Source: an uncultured Amphritea sp. (lineage in GTDB: Bacteria > Pseudomonadota > Gammaproteobacteria > Pseudomonadales > Balneatricaceae). Taken from it: 64,000 nucleotides of DNA. The DNA lies in assembly GCF_937127095.1 (NCBI RefSeq), contig NZ_CAKZLP010000068.1:49358-113357 (forward strand). Reading direction: 5' to 3'. The translations under genes and the position numbers were made by a program. Under the pieces are notes generated by a model. It was given only the letters and a program-made list of their open reading frames with translations, had not been told where the DNA came from and searched no databases. This document shows positions 1 to 7,804 of the stretch, in pieces (position 1 is the first letter of the stretch; every line of letters begins with the position of its first letter).

Positions 1-2
1 AA

Positions 3-80
3 CTGGTGATTAATATCGTGCTCTGCCTGTTTTTTTACATCCCGGGTATTCTGCATGCGCTCTGGCTGGTGTTAAAATAA
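3..80 (+). CDS. C-terminal end of a YqaE/Pmp3-family membrane peptide (partial)
   Basis: The reading frame enters from the left edge and ends at the TAA at 78-80. The visible 25 residues are hydrophobic and contain FFYIPGILHALWLVLK, which matches the conserved end of Pmp3/YqaE (UPF0057) small two-helix membrane proteins (family pattern YIPGxxHAxY). Members are about 50-60 residues long and are linked to membrane potential and stress in yeast and bacteria. The N-terminal half lies outside the window. A terminator follows at 133-157. Confidence 0.75.
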   Translation: MVINIVLCLFFYIPGILHALWLVLK

Positions 81-132
81 CCAGCTTCCTGTTCCTGCCG
101 TGGCTTTCTGCCCATGACAACAGAGATGAATG

Positions 133-157
133 ACGGCCCATAAGGCCGTTTTTTTTA
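133..157 (+). terminator. Rho-independent terminator after the Pmp3-like gene
   Basis: The stem ACGGCC/GGCCGT with loop CATAA is followed by eight T residues. It lies between the Pmp3-like stop and the marC start. Confidence 0.85.
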
Positions 158-183
158 TTTAACTGGGCCTACCCGGCGCAGAT

Positions 184-810
184 ATGAGACCTCCCATGAC
201 TTTGTTAATCGCTACCTGGATTAAGTTTTTCGTCCTCTTTGCCCCCTTCTTTGTGGTGTCAATGTTCCTCTCCCTGACCCGCAGTGACACACCGGCAGAG
301 CGCCGCAGCACCGCTAATAAAGCGGTATTTGCCGCTGCGTTAGCATCACTGGTGCTGTTTTTCTTTGGTTCGCCGCTATTTGAACTGCTGGGCATCACTA
401 TCGATTCCTTCCGTATCGGCGCAGGGATATTGCTGTTTCTGTCGGCCATCAGTCTGGTCAGGGACGGTATCCGCACCAACGCTCAGGTGCCCGGAGGGCC
501 ACGGGAGGATGCTTCCGTTGTGCCACTGGCAATTCCCACCATTATCGGGCCTGCCACCATTGGTGCTATTCTGGTGTATGGCTCAGAGCTGCATGGCGTT
601 GAGGTGATTTTAGGGCTCAGCGGCATGTTTCTCGCGCTGGTTTGTTTGCTGGCACTGCTCCACGCGGCGACCGGTGTAGAACGGCTGCTGGGAAAAACCG
701 GGCTAAATATCCTCAGTAAGATTACCGGTCTGATTCTGGCGGCGATGGCGTCCGAGATTGTACTGACCGGAATCACCGGCTTTATGACCCGCATCGCTAA
801 CGTTAGCTGA
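184..810 (+). CDS. MarC family (UPF0056) inner-membrane protein
   Basis: This 208-residue protein is almost entirely hydrophobic, with about six predicted membrane segments. Its opening region (FVLFAPFFVVSMFLSLT) and the GIxxDSFRIGAGILLFLSAI block are typical of MarC/UPF0056. The family was once tied to multiple antibiotic resistance, but no firm transport function is established. The start ATG at 184 has only a weak ribosome site; an in-frame ATG at 196 is an alternative. It stands alone, convergent with the gene at 1085-1396. Confidence 0.85.
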   Translation: MRPPMTLLIATWIKFFVLFAPFFVVSMFLSLTRSDTPAERRSTANKAVFAAALASLVLFFFGSPLFELLGITIDSFRIGAGILLFLSAISLVRDGIRTNAQVPGGPREDASVVPLAIPTIIGPATIGAILVYGSELHGVEVILGLSGMFLALVCLLALLHAATGVERLLGKTGLNILSKITGLILAAMASEIVLTGITGFMTRIANVS

Positions 811-873
811 GCGTTATAGCACCAATGGCGCAGAACCCCACAGCCACGGGCTCTGCGTCGCTTACCCCAGTGA

Positions 874-1049
874 TACTCATACTTAATCCACAAGGATATC
901 CACAGTTTTTGTGGCTAGTTTTCAGGGTTTTTCACAGATTACTTATTAACCAGATCAGATTTAACACAAAACCAATAAACACATATACAACAAACAGTTA
1001 ACAACACAACTCAGCGGTTACTCATACTTAATCAACAGCCTTATCAACA
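874..1049. repeat. AT-rich convergent gap with a 15-bp direct repeat and DnaA-box-like words
   Basis: The 274-bp gap between two convergent genes holds a perfect 15-bp direct repeat (tactcatacttaatc) at 874-888 and 1019-1033. Near matches to the DnaA box TTATCCACA occur at 884-892 (TAATCCACA), 896-904 (ATATCCACA) and 1041-1049 (TTATCAACA), each with one mismatch. A cluster of TTATAAAC words follows up to about 1090. No gene is visible. A DnaA-binding or titration site is possible but unproven. Confidence 0.4.
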
Positions 1050-1084
1050 GATTATGTTTATAACCTGCTCAGTTATAAACATGG

Positions 1085-1396
1085 TTATAAATCGCTCAGC
1101 GGCCAGACGTCATAGGCGACCTCTTCATAAGGATGCGCCAGCTTAAGCGCATTTACAGCGGCCCGAATGAGATGGTCTTCACACACCAGCTCGACCTTCC
1201 ATTCCTCAACCTGCTCTAACGCTCCCTGCTGTCCGATATGGGGATTGCTACCCGGCAGCGGCCTGAACTGGCCAAACCCCTTTACCTGCCAGCAGCAATT
1301 CTCGTAGTTGCCTATCTTGCCTGCCCCGGTTGCGAACACCGCTTGCTTGACCGACTCAAGATTTTCTTGCGGGACAAAAAAAGCCAGTTTATACAT
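1085..1396 (-). CDS. NIF3/YqfO-related small protein (CutA1-like fold)
   Basis: This 103-residue protein begins MYKLAFFVPQENLESVKQA and contains GKIGNYENCCWQ and HPYEEVAYDVW. Both are hallmarks of the inserted domain of NIF3/YqfO proteins that also circulates as a free-standing protein. The fold is ferredoxin-like and related to PII/CutA1; a metal-linked or regulatory role is assumed in the family but not established. ATG at 1396 is preferred over the adjacent GTG at 1399 because an AAGGAGGG ribosome site sits four bases upstream of the ATG. Confidence 0.8.
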   Translation of the reverse strand: MYKLAFFVPQENLESVKQAVFATGAGKIGNYENCCWQVKGFGQFRPLPGSNPHIGQQGALEQVEEWKVELVCEDHLIRAAVNALKLAHPYEEVAYDVWPLSDL

Positions 1397-1420
1397 CACA
1401 CCCTCCTTTTATTCAGCGCG

Positions 1421-1454
1421 AAAAAAAACGGTCGGTAATCACTCACCGGCCGTT
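1421..1454 (-). terminator. Terminator after the DUF3461 gene
   Basis: Read on the minus strand, an ACGGCCGGT/ACCGACCGT hairpin is followed by eight T residues. It separates the DUF3461 gene from the YqfO-like gene downstream, so the two are probably not co-transcribed to completion. Confidence 0.75.
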
Positions 1455-1475
1455 TATCTGAATCTGAAATGCTCG

Positions 1476-1865
1476 TTACAGCTCTTCAATCTGCCGACGG
1501 ATATCTTCCACCTTGCGAGTTACCACTTTTTCCAGATGTTCAAGTTCTTTGAGCAGATGCTGTTTCTTGTTGGTGGCAGACTTCTCTTCAACCACTAGTT
1601 TTTCAAGCTCTGCCACTGCCTTCAGATAGTACGGAGAAGGTTCTGTGCTGGCACGGTAAGGTACAAGACCCCCTTCAACCGAAACATTGGTGTGGCGGCG
1701 CTTAAACTTAAACTTCTTACTCTTGGTCATCCACTCGCCCTGATGGCGATGCAGATAGACCTTCAGCACATCAATATCATTCTCTGTGCGAGTCGTATAT
1801 TTCTCAATTTCATAGGGGTCATCAAACCCCATCTCTTTCAGGGTCTCAAATTTCTTGGCAGACAT
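1476..1865 (-). CDS. DUF3461 family conserved protein
   Basis: This 129-residue protein begins MSAKKFETLKEMGFDDPYEI and continues YTTRTENDIDVLKVYLHR, the conserved opening of the gammaproteobacterial DUF3461 family. The second half (about residues 85-129) is a charged heptad-like coiled coil ending VTRKVEDIRRQIEEL. Function is unknown. ATG at 1865 is chosen because GGAGAG lies just upstream and the family starts there; the longer in-frame version adds ten residues without a ribosome site. A terminator follows at 1421-1454. Confidence 0.8.
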   Translation of the reverse strand: MSAKKFETLKEMGFDDPYEIEKYTTRTENDIDVLKVYLHRHQGEWMTKSKKFKFKRRHTNVSVEGGLVPYRASTEPSPYYLKAVAELEKLVVEEKSATNKKQHLLKELEHLEKVVTRKVEDIRRQIEEL

Positions 1866-1980
1866 CTGGTCTCTCCATAAGCCGTTCGCTGTCATCCCAT
1901 AAAATATAGGTTAAAACGGCTACTCTGTGGGCTAACAATTGCCCCATTATGAGATATTTATTTAATTGTTCGATAAAACT

Positions 1981-2032
1981 AAAAAACCGCCATCCAGGCC
2001 GATTAGCAATCGCGGGATCATATAACGGCGGT
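1981..2032 (-). terminator. Nested-stem terminator downstream of dapB
   Basis: On the minus strand an outer stem AACCGCC/GGCGGTT encloses inner pairings (ATCC/GGAT and CGATT/AATCG), followed by TTTTTT. The long internal region makes it less regular than the other terminators in this window. Confidence 0.6.
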
Positions 2033-2050
2033 TAAGCAGCTCAGAACCGG

Positions 2051-2857
2051 CTAATCACGCAGACCGAGAACATCCTGCATATCATATAATCCCTTCTCTT
2101 TCCCCGCTAACCATCCGGCTGCACGTACCGCGCCCTTCGCAAAAGTCATCCGCGAACTGGCTTTATGGGTAATCTCAATCCGCTCACCCTCGGTGGCAAA
2201 CAACACCGTATGGTCACCCACCACATCACCGGCACGGATGGTGACAAAACCGATCTCATCCTTAGTGCGGGCACCCACCTGGCCTTCCCGGCCATATACA
2301 GCACACTGACGCAGATCGCGACCTAATGCACCGGCAACCGCCTCACCCATACTCAGCGCGGTACCGGAAGGGGAGTCGACTTTATGGTGATGATGCGCTT
2401 CAATAATCTCGACATCGTAATCATCGCCCAGCGCTTTGGCCGCTTCCGCCAGCAGTTTAAAGCAGAGGTTAACGCCAACACTCATGTTAGACGCAAACAC
2501 CAGCGGCATCACTTCACCGAAACTTTTGAGCTCATTGCGCTCCATTTCGTTCAGTCCGGTAGTACCGATCACCATCGCCTTACCGTTGATAGCACACAGG
2601 GCGAGGTTTGCCAGAGTCGCCTTAGGCGCGGTGAAGTCGATGAGTACATCGAAGTCATCTATCACCTCTTCAAGGGCTCCTACAATTTTCACCCCCAGTT
2701 TGCCCACCCCGGCCACTTCACCGGCATCAGCACCGATCAGGCTACTGGTTGACTCGACAATAGCGGCGCCAAGCTTAACGCCTTCTGCCGCCTGAATCGC
2801 CTCAATATTCGTTTTACCCATACGCCCGGCTGCGCCGGTTACTGCAACTCTTATCAT
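2051..2857 (-). CDS. dapB: 4-hydroxy-tetrahydrodipicolinate reductase DapB
   Basis: DapB reduces 4-hydroxy-tetrahydrodipicolinate with NAD(P)H in the diaminopimelate/lysine pathway, in the cytosol. The 268 residues show the nucleotide-binding start VAVTGAAGRMGKT, the central IGTTGL block and the active-site segment EAHHHHKVDSPSGTA carrying the catalytic His and Lys. The length matches E. coli DapB (273). It sits 51 bp downstream of cysE on the same strand and ends before the nested terminator at 1981-2032. Confidence 0.97.
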   Translation of the reverse strand: MIRVAVTGAAGRMGKTNIEAIQAAEGVKLGAAIVESTSSLIGADAGEVAGVGKLGVKIVGALEEVIDDFDVLIDFTAPKATLANLALCAINGKAMVIGTTGLNEMERNELKSFGEVMPLVFASNMSVGVNLCFKLLAEAAKALGDDYDVEIIEAHHHHKVDSPSGTALSMGEAVAGALGRDLRQCAVYGREGQVGARTKDEIGFVTIRAGDVVGDHTVLFATEGERIEITHKASSRMTFAKGAVRAAGWLAGKEKGLYDMQDVLGLRD

Positions 2858-2908
2858 TCTGAATACCTGGTCTGATCACCCGCTAATAAAGTCAGCCGGT
2901 AACTTAAA

Positions 2909-3715
2909 TCATTCACACTTTTGCCGACTAACACTCTGATCCATATCAAAAGCAGGCTTTTCACAATCCGGACGGCCAACCACCTTCGCCGGAACACCCA
3001 CCACAGTGGTATGGGGCGGTACATTTTCCAGCACCACCGAACCACCGCCGACTTTGGCGCCGACACCAACTTCGATATTACCGAAGATCTTCGCGCCCGC
3101 CGCGATCATCACCCCTTCCCGAATCTTCGGATGGCGATCACCGCTCTCTTTACCAGTCCCCCCCAGCGTAACGGACTGCATGATAGACACATCATTGTCG
3201 ATCACGCAGGTTTCTCCGACGACGATACCGGTGGCATGGTCAAACATCACCCCACAACCGATCTGGGCCGCAGGATGGATATCCACCTGGAATACCTCAC
3301 TGATACGACTTTGCAGATAGAGTGCCATCGAGTGACGCCCCTGCTGCCACATCCAGTGTGCGATGCGATATGCCTGCAACGCGTGAAAGCCCTTCAGATA
3401 GAGCAACACCGTGGTAAAGCTGGACACCGCCGGGTCGCGGGTACGTACAGCACTGATATCCTGACAGATACACTTGAGAATGTTCGGATCACCACCCAAG
3501 GCCTCTTCAATAAGCTCACGCAGCGTAATCGCCGCCATGACCTCATCAGACAGTTTATTTGCCAGCAGGTAGCTGACCGCCTCACACAGACTGTGGTGAC
3601 GGATAATAGTGCTATGAAAGAAACTCGCCAGAAACGGCTCACGGGCCATCTCTTCGCGGGCTTCCTGTTGAATCAGCGTCCATAACTCACGCGGTTGAGT
3701 GGGGAATTCACTCAT
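2909..3715 (-). CDS. cysE: Serine O-acetyltransferase CysE
   Basis: CysE makes O-acetylserine from serine and acetyl-CoA, the first committed step of cysteine synthesis. The 268 residues comprise an N-terminal helical domain and a C-terminal left-handed beta-helix of hexapeptide repeats, with the conserved DIHPAAQIGCGVMFDHATG and GGTGKESGDRHPKI blocks. ATG at 3715 is preferred to the upstream TTG at 3727 because GGAG lies five to six bases before the ATG. It lies between dnaJ and dapB, all on the minus strand, which is a slight variation on the usual dnaJ-dapB adjacency. Confidence 0.95.
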   Translation of the reverse strand: MSEFPTQPRELWTLIQQEAREEMAREPFLASFFHSTIIRHHSLCEAVSYLLANKLSDEVMAAITLRELIEEALGGDPNILKCICQDISAVRTRDPAVSSFTTVLLYLKGFHALQAYRIAHWMWQQGRHSMALYLQSRISEVFQVDIHPAAQIGCGVMFDHATGIVVGETCVIDNDVSIMQSVTLGGTGKESGDRHPKIREGVMIAAGAKIFGNIEVGVGAKVGGGSVVLENVPPHTTVVGVPAKVVGRPDCEKPAFDMDQSVSRQKCE

Positions 3716-3764
3716 GTTGGACTCCAAAAAGTCGTAGGGGCTGCAATGCAGCCCCTTGGGGATA

Positions 3765-4904
3765 TCAGGTCATATCCTCGAAAAATTTCTTCACGCTGTC
3801 AAAGAAACCATGTTTCTTCGGCCCATGATGTTTTTGCTGTTCATCCATAGCCGTTTCAAACTCGCGCAGCAACTCTTTCTGCTTACCGCTCAGGTTCACC
3901 GGTGTTTCAACGGTCACCCGCACCAGCAGATCACCAACAGCGCCACCGCGAACCGGCTTAATACCCTTGCCACGCAGACGGAACAGTTTTCCGGTCTGGG
4001 TTTCTGCAGGAATCTTCAGTTTAACACGGGATTCCAGCGTTGGTACTTCAAGCTCGCCACCGAGTGCCGCATCGATAAAGCTGATCGGTACTTCACAGTA
4101 AAGGTGTTTACCATCGCGTTCAAAGATCGCGTGATCACGTACATTAACCTGTACGAACAGATCACCGGATGGACCACCATGGCTGCCCGCTTCACCCTCA
4201 CCTGAGAGACGAATACGGTCACCGGTATCAACACCCGCAGGAATTTTAACCGAGAGCTTCTTGGTTTGCTGCTTACGGCCCTGACCATGACAGCTGGTGC
4301 AAGGGTCGGAAACAACCTGACCTTCACCGTGACAGGATGGGCAGGTCTGCTGCACCGAGAAGAAGCCCTGCTGCATCCGCACCTGGCCAATACCACCACA
4401 GGTGCCACAGGTTTTAGCACTGGTGCCGGGTTTAGCGCCACTGCCATCACAGACATCACAGGGCACCAGGGTGGGTACCGTGATGGTCTTGTCGCAGCCT
4501 TTTACCGCCTCTTCAAGACTAAGATCCATGGTATAACGCAGATCCGCGCCACGTTGCACATGGCTACGACGTCCGCCATGCCCCTGCTGGCCGAAAATAT
4601 CACCGAACACATCACCGAAGATATCGCCAAAGCCACCCTGGCCGCCGCCAAAGCCGCCCTGACCACCCATGCCACCCTGATCGATACCGGCATGACCATA
4701 CTGATCATATGCCGCTTTCTTCTGCTTATCGGACAGGACTTCGTATGCTTCATTCACCTCTTTAAAGGCGTCTTCCATCGATTTATCGTCAGGATTACGG
4801 TCCGGATGGTATTTCATCGCCATCCGACGAAACGCCTTTTTAATATCCCGGTCAGAAGCGTCCCGAGAAACGCCTAACACATCGTAAAAATCTTTCTTCG
4901 ACAT
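3765..4904 (-). CDS. dnaJ: Chaperone protein DnaJ
   Basis: This Hsp40 co-chaperone delivers substrates to DnaK and stimulates its ATPase. The 379 residues contain the J domain with HPD (MKYHPDRNPDDK), a Gly/Phe-rich linker with GGFGGGQGGFGDIFGD, and a zinc domain with four CxxCxGxG-type repeats. The C-terminal substrate domain ends KHGFFDSVKKFFEDMT. Length equals E. coli DnaJ within a few residues. It follows dnaK by 110 bp on the same strand, with a hairpin at 4966-4982 between them that may lower dnaJ expression. Confidence 0.98.
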   Translation of the reverse strand: MSKKDFYDVLGVSRDASDRDIKKAFRRMAMKYHPDRNPDDKSMEDAFKEVNEAYEVLSDKQKKAAYDQYGHAGIDQGGMGGQGGFGGGQGGFGDIFGDVFGDIFGQQGHGGRRSHVQRGADLRYTMDLSLEEAVKGCDKTITVPTLVPCDVCDGSGAKPGTSAKTCGTCGGIGQVRMQQGFFSVQQTCPSCHGEGQVVSDPCTSCHGQGRKQQTKKLSVKIPAGVDTGDRIRLSGEGEAGSHGGPSGDLFVQVNVRDHAIFERDGKHLYCEVPISFIDAALGGELEVPTLESRVKLKIPAETQTGKLFRLRGKGIKPVRGGAVGDLLVRVTVETPVNLSGKQKELLREFETAMDEQQKHHGPKKHGFFDSVKKFFEDMT

Positions 4905-4965
4905 AATCTATATCGCAATCCGGTTAACAACTACTTTAAATCAGCTGAGAATAAAAACAGGACAA

Positions 4966-4982
4966 CGCGGGACCGGCCCGCG
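4966..4982 (-). terminator. Hairpin between dnaK and dnaJ (weak terminator or processing site)
   Basis: A perfect six-base stem CGCGGG/CCCGCG with loop ACCGG lies in the dnaK-dnaJ gap. On the minus strand the run TTTTT comes only eight bases after the stem, so it is at best a partial terminator. It could set the dnaK:dnaJ ratio. Confidence 0.45.
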
Positions 4983-5014
4983 CTGTCATTTCAAGCTTGA
5001 TTCATTAAATTGAC

Positions 5015-6934
5015 TTACTTTTTGTCGTCGTCTTTAACTTCTTCAAACTCTGCATCAACAGCGTCGTCTGCTGGCTCGGCCTGGGCCTGTTCACCCTGAC
5101 CTTCCGCCTGTTGAGCTGCATCAGCATACATCTTCTGAGCCAGAGCAGAAACCGCTTCGGTCAGCGCTGCAGTCTTCGCATCGATAACGTCTTTATCGTC
5201 GCCTTTCAGCACGCCTTCCAGCTCTTCAATAGCGCTGTTGATGGCAGTTTTTTCCTCTTCAGTTGCCTTATCACCAGCATCTTCCAGAGTTTTCTTCGCG
5301 GAGTGAATCATCGCATCACCCTGGTTACGGGCCTGACTCATCTCTTCAAACTTCTTATCCGCTTCAGCATTGGCTTCAGCATCACGAATCATCTGTTCAA
5401 CTTCTTCATCACTCAGACCGGAAGAGGCTTTGATGATAATGGACTGCTGCTTACCGGTCGCTTTATCCTTCGCAGATACGTTGAGGATACCGTTAGCATC
5501 GATGTCGAAAACTACTTCGATCTGCGGCATACCACGCGGTGCTGGCGGAATATCAGCCAGATCGAAACGACCCAGTGACTTGTTGCCAGAGGCTTGCTTA
5601 CGCTCACCCTGAACCACGTGAATGGTTACGGCAGTCTGATTGTCGTCAGCGGTAGAGAACACCTGAGACTTCTTCGTCGGGATAGTGGTGTTTTTCTCGA
5701 TAACCGGAGTCGCAACGCCACCCATGGTTTCGATACCCAGGCTCAGCGGAGTCACGTCCAGCAGCAGTACGTCTTTTACATCACCGGACAGCACAGCAGC
5801 CTGGATAGATGCACCGATAGCAACCGCTTCATCAGGGTTAACGTCTTTACGGGCTTCTTTACCAAAGAACTCAGTAACGCGCTTCTGCACCATTGGCATA
5901 CGGGTCTGACCACCGACCAGAATCACTTCGTCGATATCCGCTGCTGTCAGATCAGCATCTTTCAGTGCGATACGGCAAGGTTCAATCGAACGTTCAACCA
6001 GTGCTTCTACCAGAGATTCCAGTTTTGCACGGCTGATCTTAACATTCAGGTGCTTAGGACCGGATGCATCAGCCGTGATATACGGCAGGTTAACATCGGT
6101 AGACTGGGCAGATGACAGCTCAACTTTGGCTTTTTCTGCACCCTCTTTCAGACGCTGCAGTGCCAGTGGATCGCTGTGCAGGTCGATACCGGACTCTTTC
6201 TTAAACTCAGCCGCCAGATATTCGATCAGACGGGAGTCAAAGTCTTCACCACCAAGGAAAGTGTCACCGTTGGTGGCCAGTACTTCAAATTGGTGCTCAC
6301 CATCAACTTCAGCAATTTCGATAATAGAGATATCGAAGGTACCACCACCCAGGTCGTATACAGCGATCGTTTTATCGCCCTTAGACTTGTCCATACCGTA
6401 AGCCAGTGCCGCAGCGGTTGGCTCGTTGATAATACGCTTAACGTTCAGACCGGCAATTTTACCGGCATCTTTAGTTGCCTGACGCTGGGAGTCGTTAAAG
6501 TAGGCAGGCACGGTAATAACCGCTTCTGTCACTTCTTCACCCAGATAATCTTCTGCAGTTTTCTTCATCTTCTTCAGAATCTCTGCAGAGATCTGTGGTG
6601 CAGCCATTTTTTTATCGTTTACCTGAACCCAGGCATCGCCATTGTCAGCTTCGATAATTTTATACGGCACCATTTTGATATCTTTCTGAACCACGTCATC
6701 TTTAAAGCGACGGCCGATCAGACGCTTAATCGCAAACAGTGTGTTGTTCGGGTTGGTAACTGCCTGGCGCTTAGCCGGCTGACCAACCAGGATCTCACCA
6801 TCAGCAGCGTATGCGATGATGGACGGGGTGGTACGATCACCCTCAGCGTTTTCAATAACCCGTGGCTTATCGCCATCCATAACAGCAACACAAGAGTTAG
6901 TTGTGCCCAGGTCAATACCGATAATTCTACCCAT
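5015..6934 (-). CDS. dnaK: Chaperone protein DnaK (Hsp70)
   Basis: This ATP-dependent chaperone acts with DnaJ and GrpE. The 639 residues begin MGRIIGIDLGTTNSCVAVMD and carry the phosphate and adenosine motifs (VYDLGGGTFDISI, VGGQTRMPMVQ), the linker DVLLLDVTPLSLGIET, a substrate-binding domain and an acidic tail ending EFEEVKDDDKK. ATG at 6934 is chosen over the GTG at 6943 because GGAG sits eight bases upstream and all homologues start MG(R/K)IIGID. A sigma-32-type promoter is seen at 6998-7025. Confidence 0.99.
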   Translation of the reverse strand: MGRIIGIDLGTTNSCVAVMDGDKPRVIENAEGDRTTPSIIAYAADGEILVGQPAKRQAVTNPNNTLFAIKRLIGRRFKDDVVQKDIKMVPYKIIEADNGDAWVQVNDKKMAAPQISAEILKKMKKTAEDYLGEEVTEAVITVPAYFNDSQRQATKDAGKIAGLNVKRIINEPTAAALAYGMDKSKGDKTIAVYDLGGGTFDISIIEIAEVDGEHQFEVLATNGDTFLGGEDFDSRLIEYLAAEFKKESGIDLHSDPLALQRLKEGAEKAKVELSSAQSTDVNLPYITADASGPKHLNVKISRAKLESLVEALVERSIEPCRIALKDADLTAADIDEVILVGGQTRMPMVQKRVTEFFGKEARKDVNPDEAVAIGASIQAAVLSGDVKDVLLLDVTPLSLGIETMGGVATPVIEKNTTIPTKKSQVFSTADDNQTAVTIHVVQGERKQASGNKSLGRFDLADIPPAPRGMPQIEVVFDIDANGILNVSAKDKATGKQQSIIIKASSGLSDEEVEQMIRDAEANAEADKKFEEMSQARNQGDAMIHSAKKTLEDAGDKATEEEKTAINSAIEELEGVLKGDDKDVIDAKTAALTEAVSALAQKMYADAAQQAEGQGEQAQAEPADDAVDAEFEEVKDDDKK

Positions 6935-6997
6935 TTCTATCACTCCAGTAATTCTGTGTCCGTTCTGACGGACGAAATTCTTTTGAACTTGCTAGCT

Positions 6998-7025
6998 ATA
7001 TTGGTGCTGATTTGCCAGTTTCAAG
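6998..7025 (-). promoter_or_regulatory. Candidate heat-shock (sigma-32) promoter of dnaK
   Basis: On the minus strand a -35 CTTGAA (7020-7025) is followed after 14 bases by ACCAATAT (6998-7005). The sigma-32 consensus is CTTGAA, 13-15 bases, CCCCATnT; the -10 has two mismatches. It lies in the short grpE-dnaK gap about 65 bp before the dnaK start. Confidence 0.7.
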
Positions 7026-7032
7026 TCCTGAC

Positions 7033-7626
7033 TTATTCTGCGCCTTTAGAAACAATGACCATCGCCGGACGAATCAGACGACCGTTGAGGCTATAACCCT
7101 TCTGCATCACCGCCATCACACTGTTGGCCGGGACATCGGGGTTAGGCACCATCGACATCGCTTGATGAAACTCAGGATTAAACGGCTCACCAACAGGGTT
7201 ATGCTGATCTACCTTGAATTTACCCAGGCCGGTGATGAACATATTCAATGTCATCTCCACACCTTCACGCAGAACCACAACCGCTTCATCATCGCTGCTG
7301 GATGCTTCAATCGCCCGTTCCAGACTGTCTACTACCGGCAGCAGCTCATTGGCAAACTTCTCCAACGCAAACTTATGGGCTTTTTCAACATCCTGTTCTG
7401 CCCGGCGACGGATATTCTGCATCTCTGCACGGGTTCGCAGTTCCTGATCTTTAAGAGCAGCAACCTGATCCTGGGCCTGGGCTAACTCCAGTTGTAACGT
7501 ATCGATATCTGCAACCTCTGCAGCGACCGGCTCAACGGTTTCGTCAGCGGCCACGGTTTCATCGACCGCTTCAGTTACTGCATCTGGCTGCTGATCTTCA
7601 ACCTGAGTCTTATCTTCGCCTGCCAT
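7033..7626 (-). CDS. grpE: Nucleotide exchange factor GrpE
   Basis: GrpE releases ADP from DnaK. The 197 residues have an acidic Gln/Glu/Val-rich N-terminal part, a long coiled coil (LQLELAQAQDQVAALKDQEL) and the conserved C-terminal wing with NPVGEPFNPEFHQAMSMV and GYSLNGRLIRPAMVIVSK. ATG at 7626 is chosen because GGAG lies six bases upstream; an in-frame TTG at 7638 adds four residues without support. It heads the grpE-dnaK-dnaJ set, under the sigma-32 promoter at 7672-7699. Confidence 0.97.
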   Translation of the reverse strand: MAGEDKTQVEDQQPDAVTEAVDETVAADETVEPVAAEVADIDTLQLELAQAQDQVAALKDQELRTRAEMQNIRRRAEQDVEKAHKFALEKFANELLPVVDSLERAIEASSSDDEAVVVLREGVEMTLNMFITGLGKFKVDQHNPVGEPFNPEFHQAMSMVPNPDVPANSVMAVMQKGYSLNGRLIRPAMVIVSKGAE

Positions 7627-7671
7627 CACTTTCTCCAACCATCTGATATGTGAGTTTTCTGTTGAGCTTTA

Positions 7672-7699
7672 ATATGGGGCTAAGACAACAGGATTCAAG
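7672..7699 (-). promoter_or_regulatory. Strong heat-shock (sigma-32) promoter of grpE
   Basis: On the minus strand CTTGAA (7694-7699), a 14-base spacer and CCCCATAT (7672-7679) match the sigma-32 consensus fully. The site is about 45 bp upstream of the grpE start, in the divergent gap with recN. Confidence 0.9.
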
Positions 7700-7759
7700 T
7701 GGATATTTTTAGATTTTTTTAACCAGACTGAGCAGTTAGTGATTGCGCTGGCCTGATTA

Positions 7760-7787
7760 TTGGCATATACATTAACCACTGTATAAA
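7760..7787 (+). promoter_or_regulatory. Sigma-70-type promoter of recN
   Basis: TTGGCA (7760-7765), a 16-base spacer and TATAAA (7782-7787) fit a sigma-70 promoter. Transcription would begin near 7793-7796, only a few bases before the start codon. The LexA box at 7779-7794 overlaps the -10 element. Confidence 0.7.
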
Positions 7788-7794
7788 AACACAG
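7779..7794 (+). promoter_or_regulatory. LexA operator (SOS box) at recN
   Basis: The 16-bp word CTGTATAAAAACACAG keeps both invariant half-sites CTGT and ACAG with an AT-rich eight-base centre. It covers the recN -10 element and start region, as expected for an SOS-repressed recN. Confidence 0.9.
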
Positions 7795-7804
7795 ACTGAT
7801 GGTT

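Noticed and set aside
5111..7096. Several long plus-strand frames opposite dnaK and grpE
   Set aside because: They mirror highly conserved coding DNA on the other strand, have no family features and no ribosome sites.
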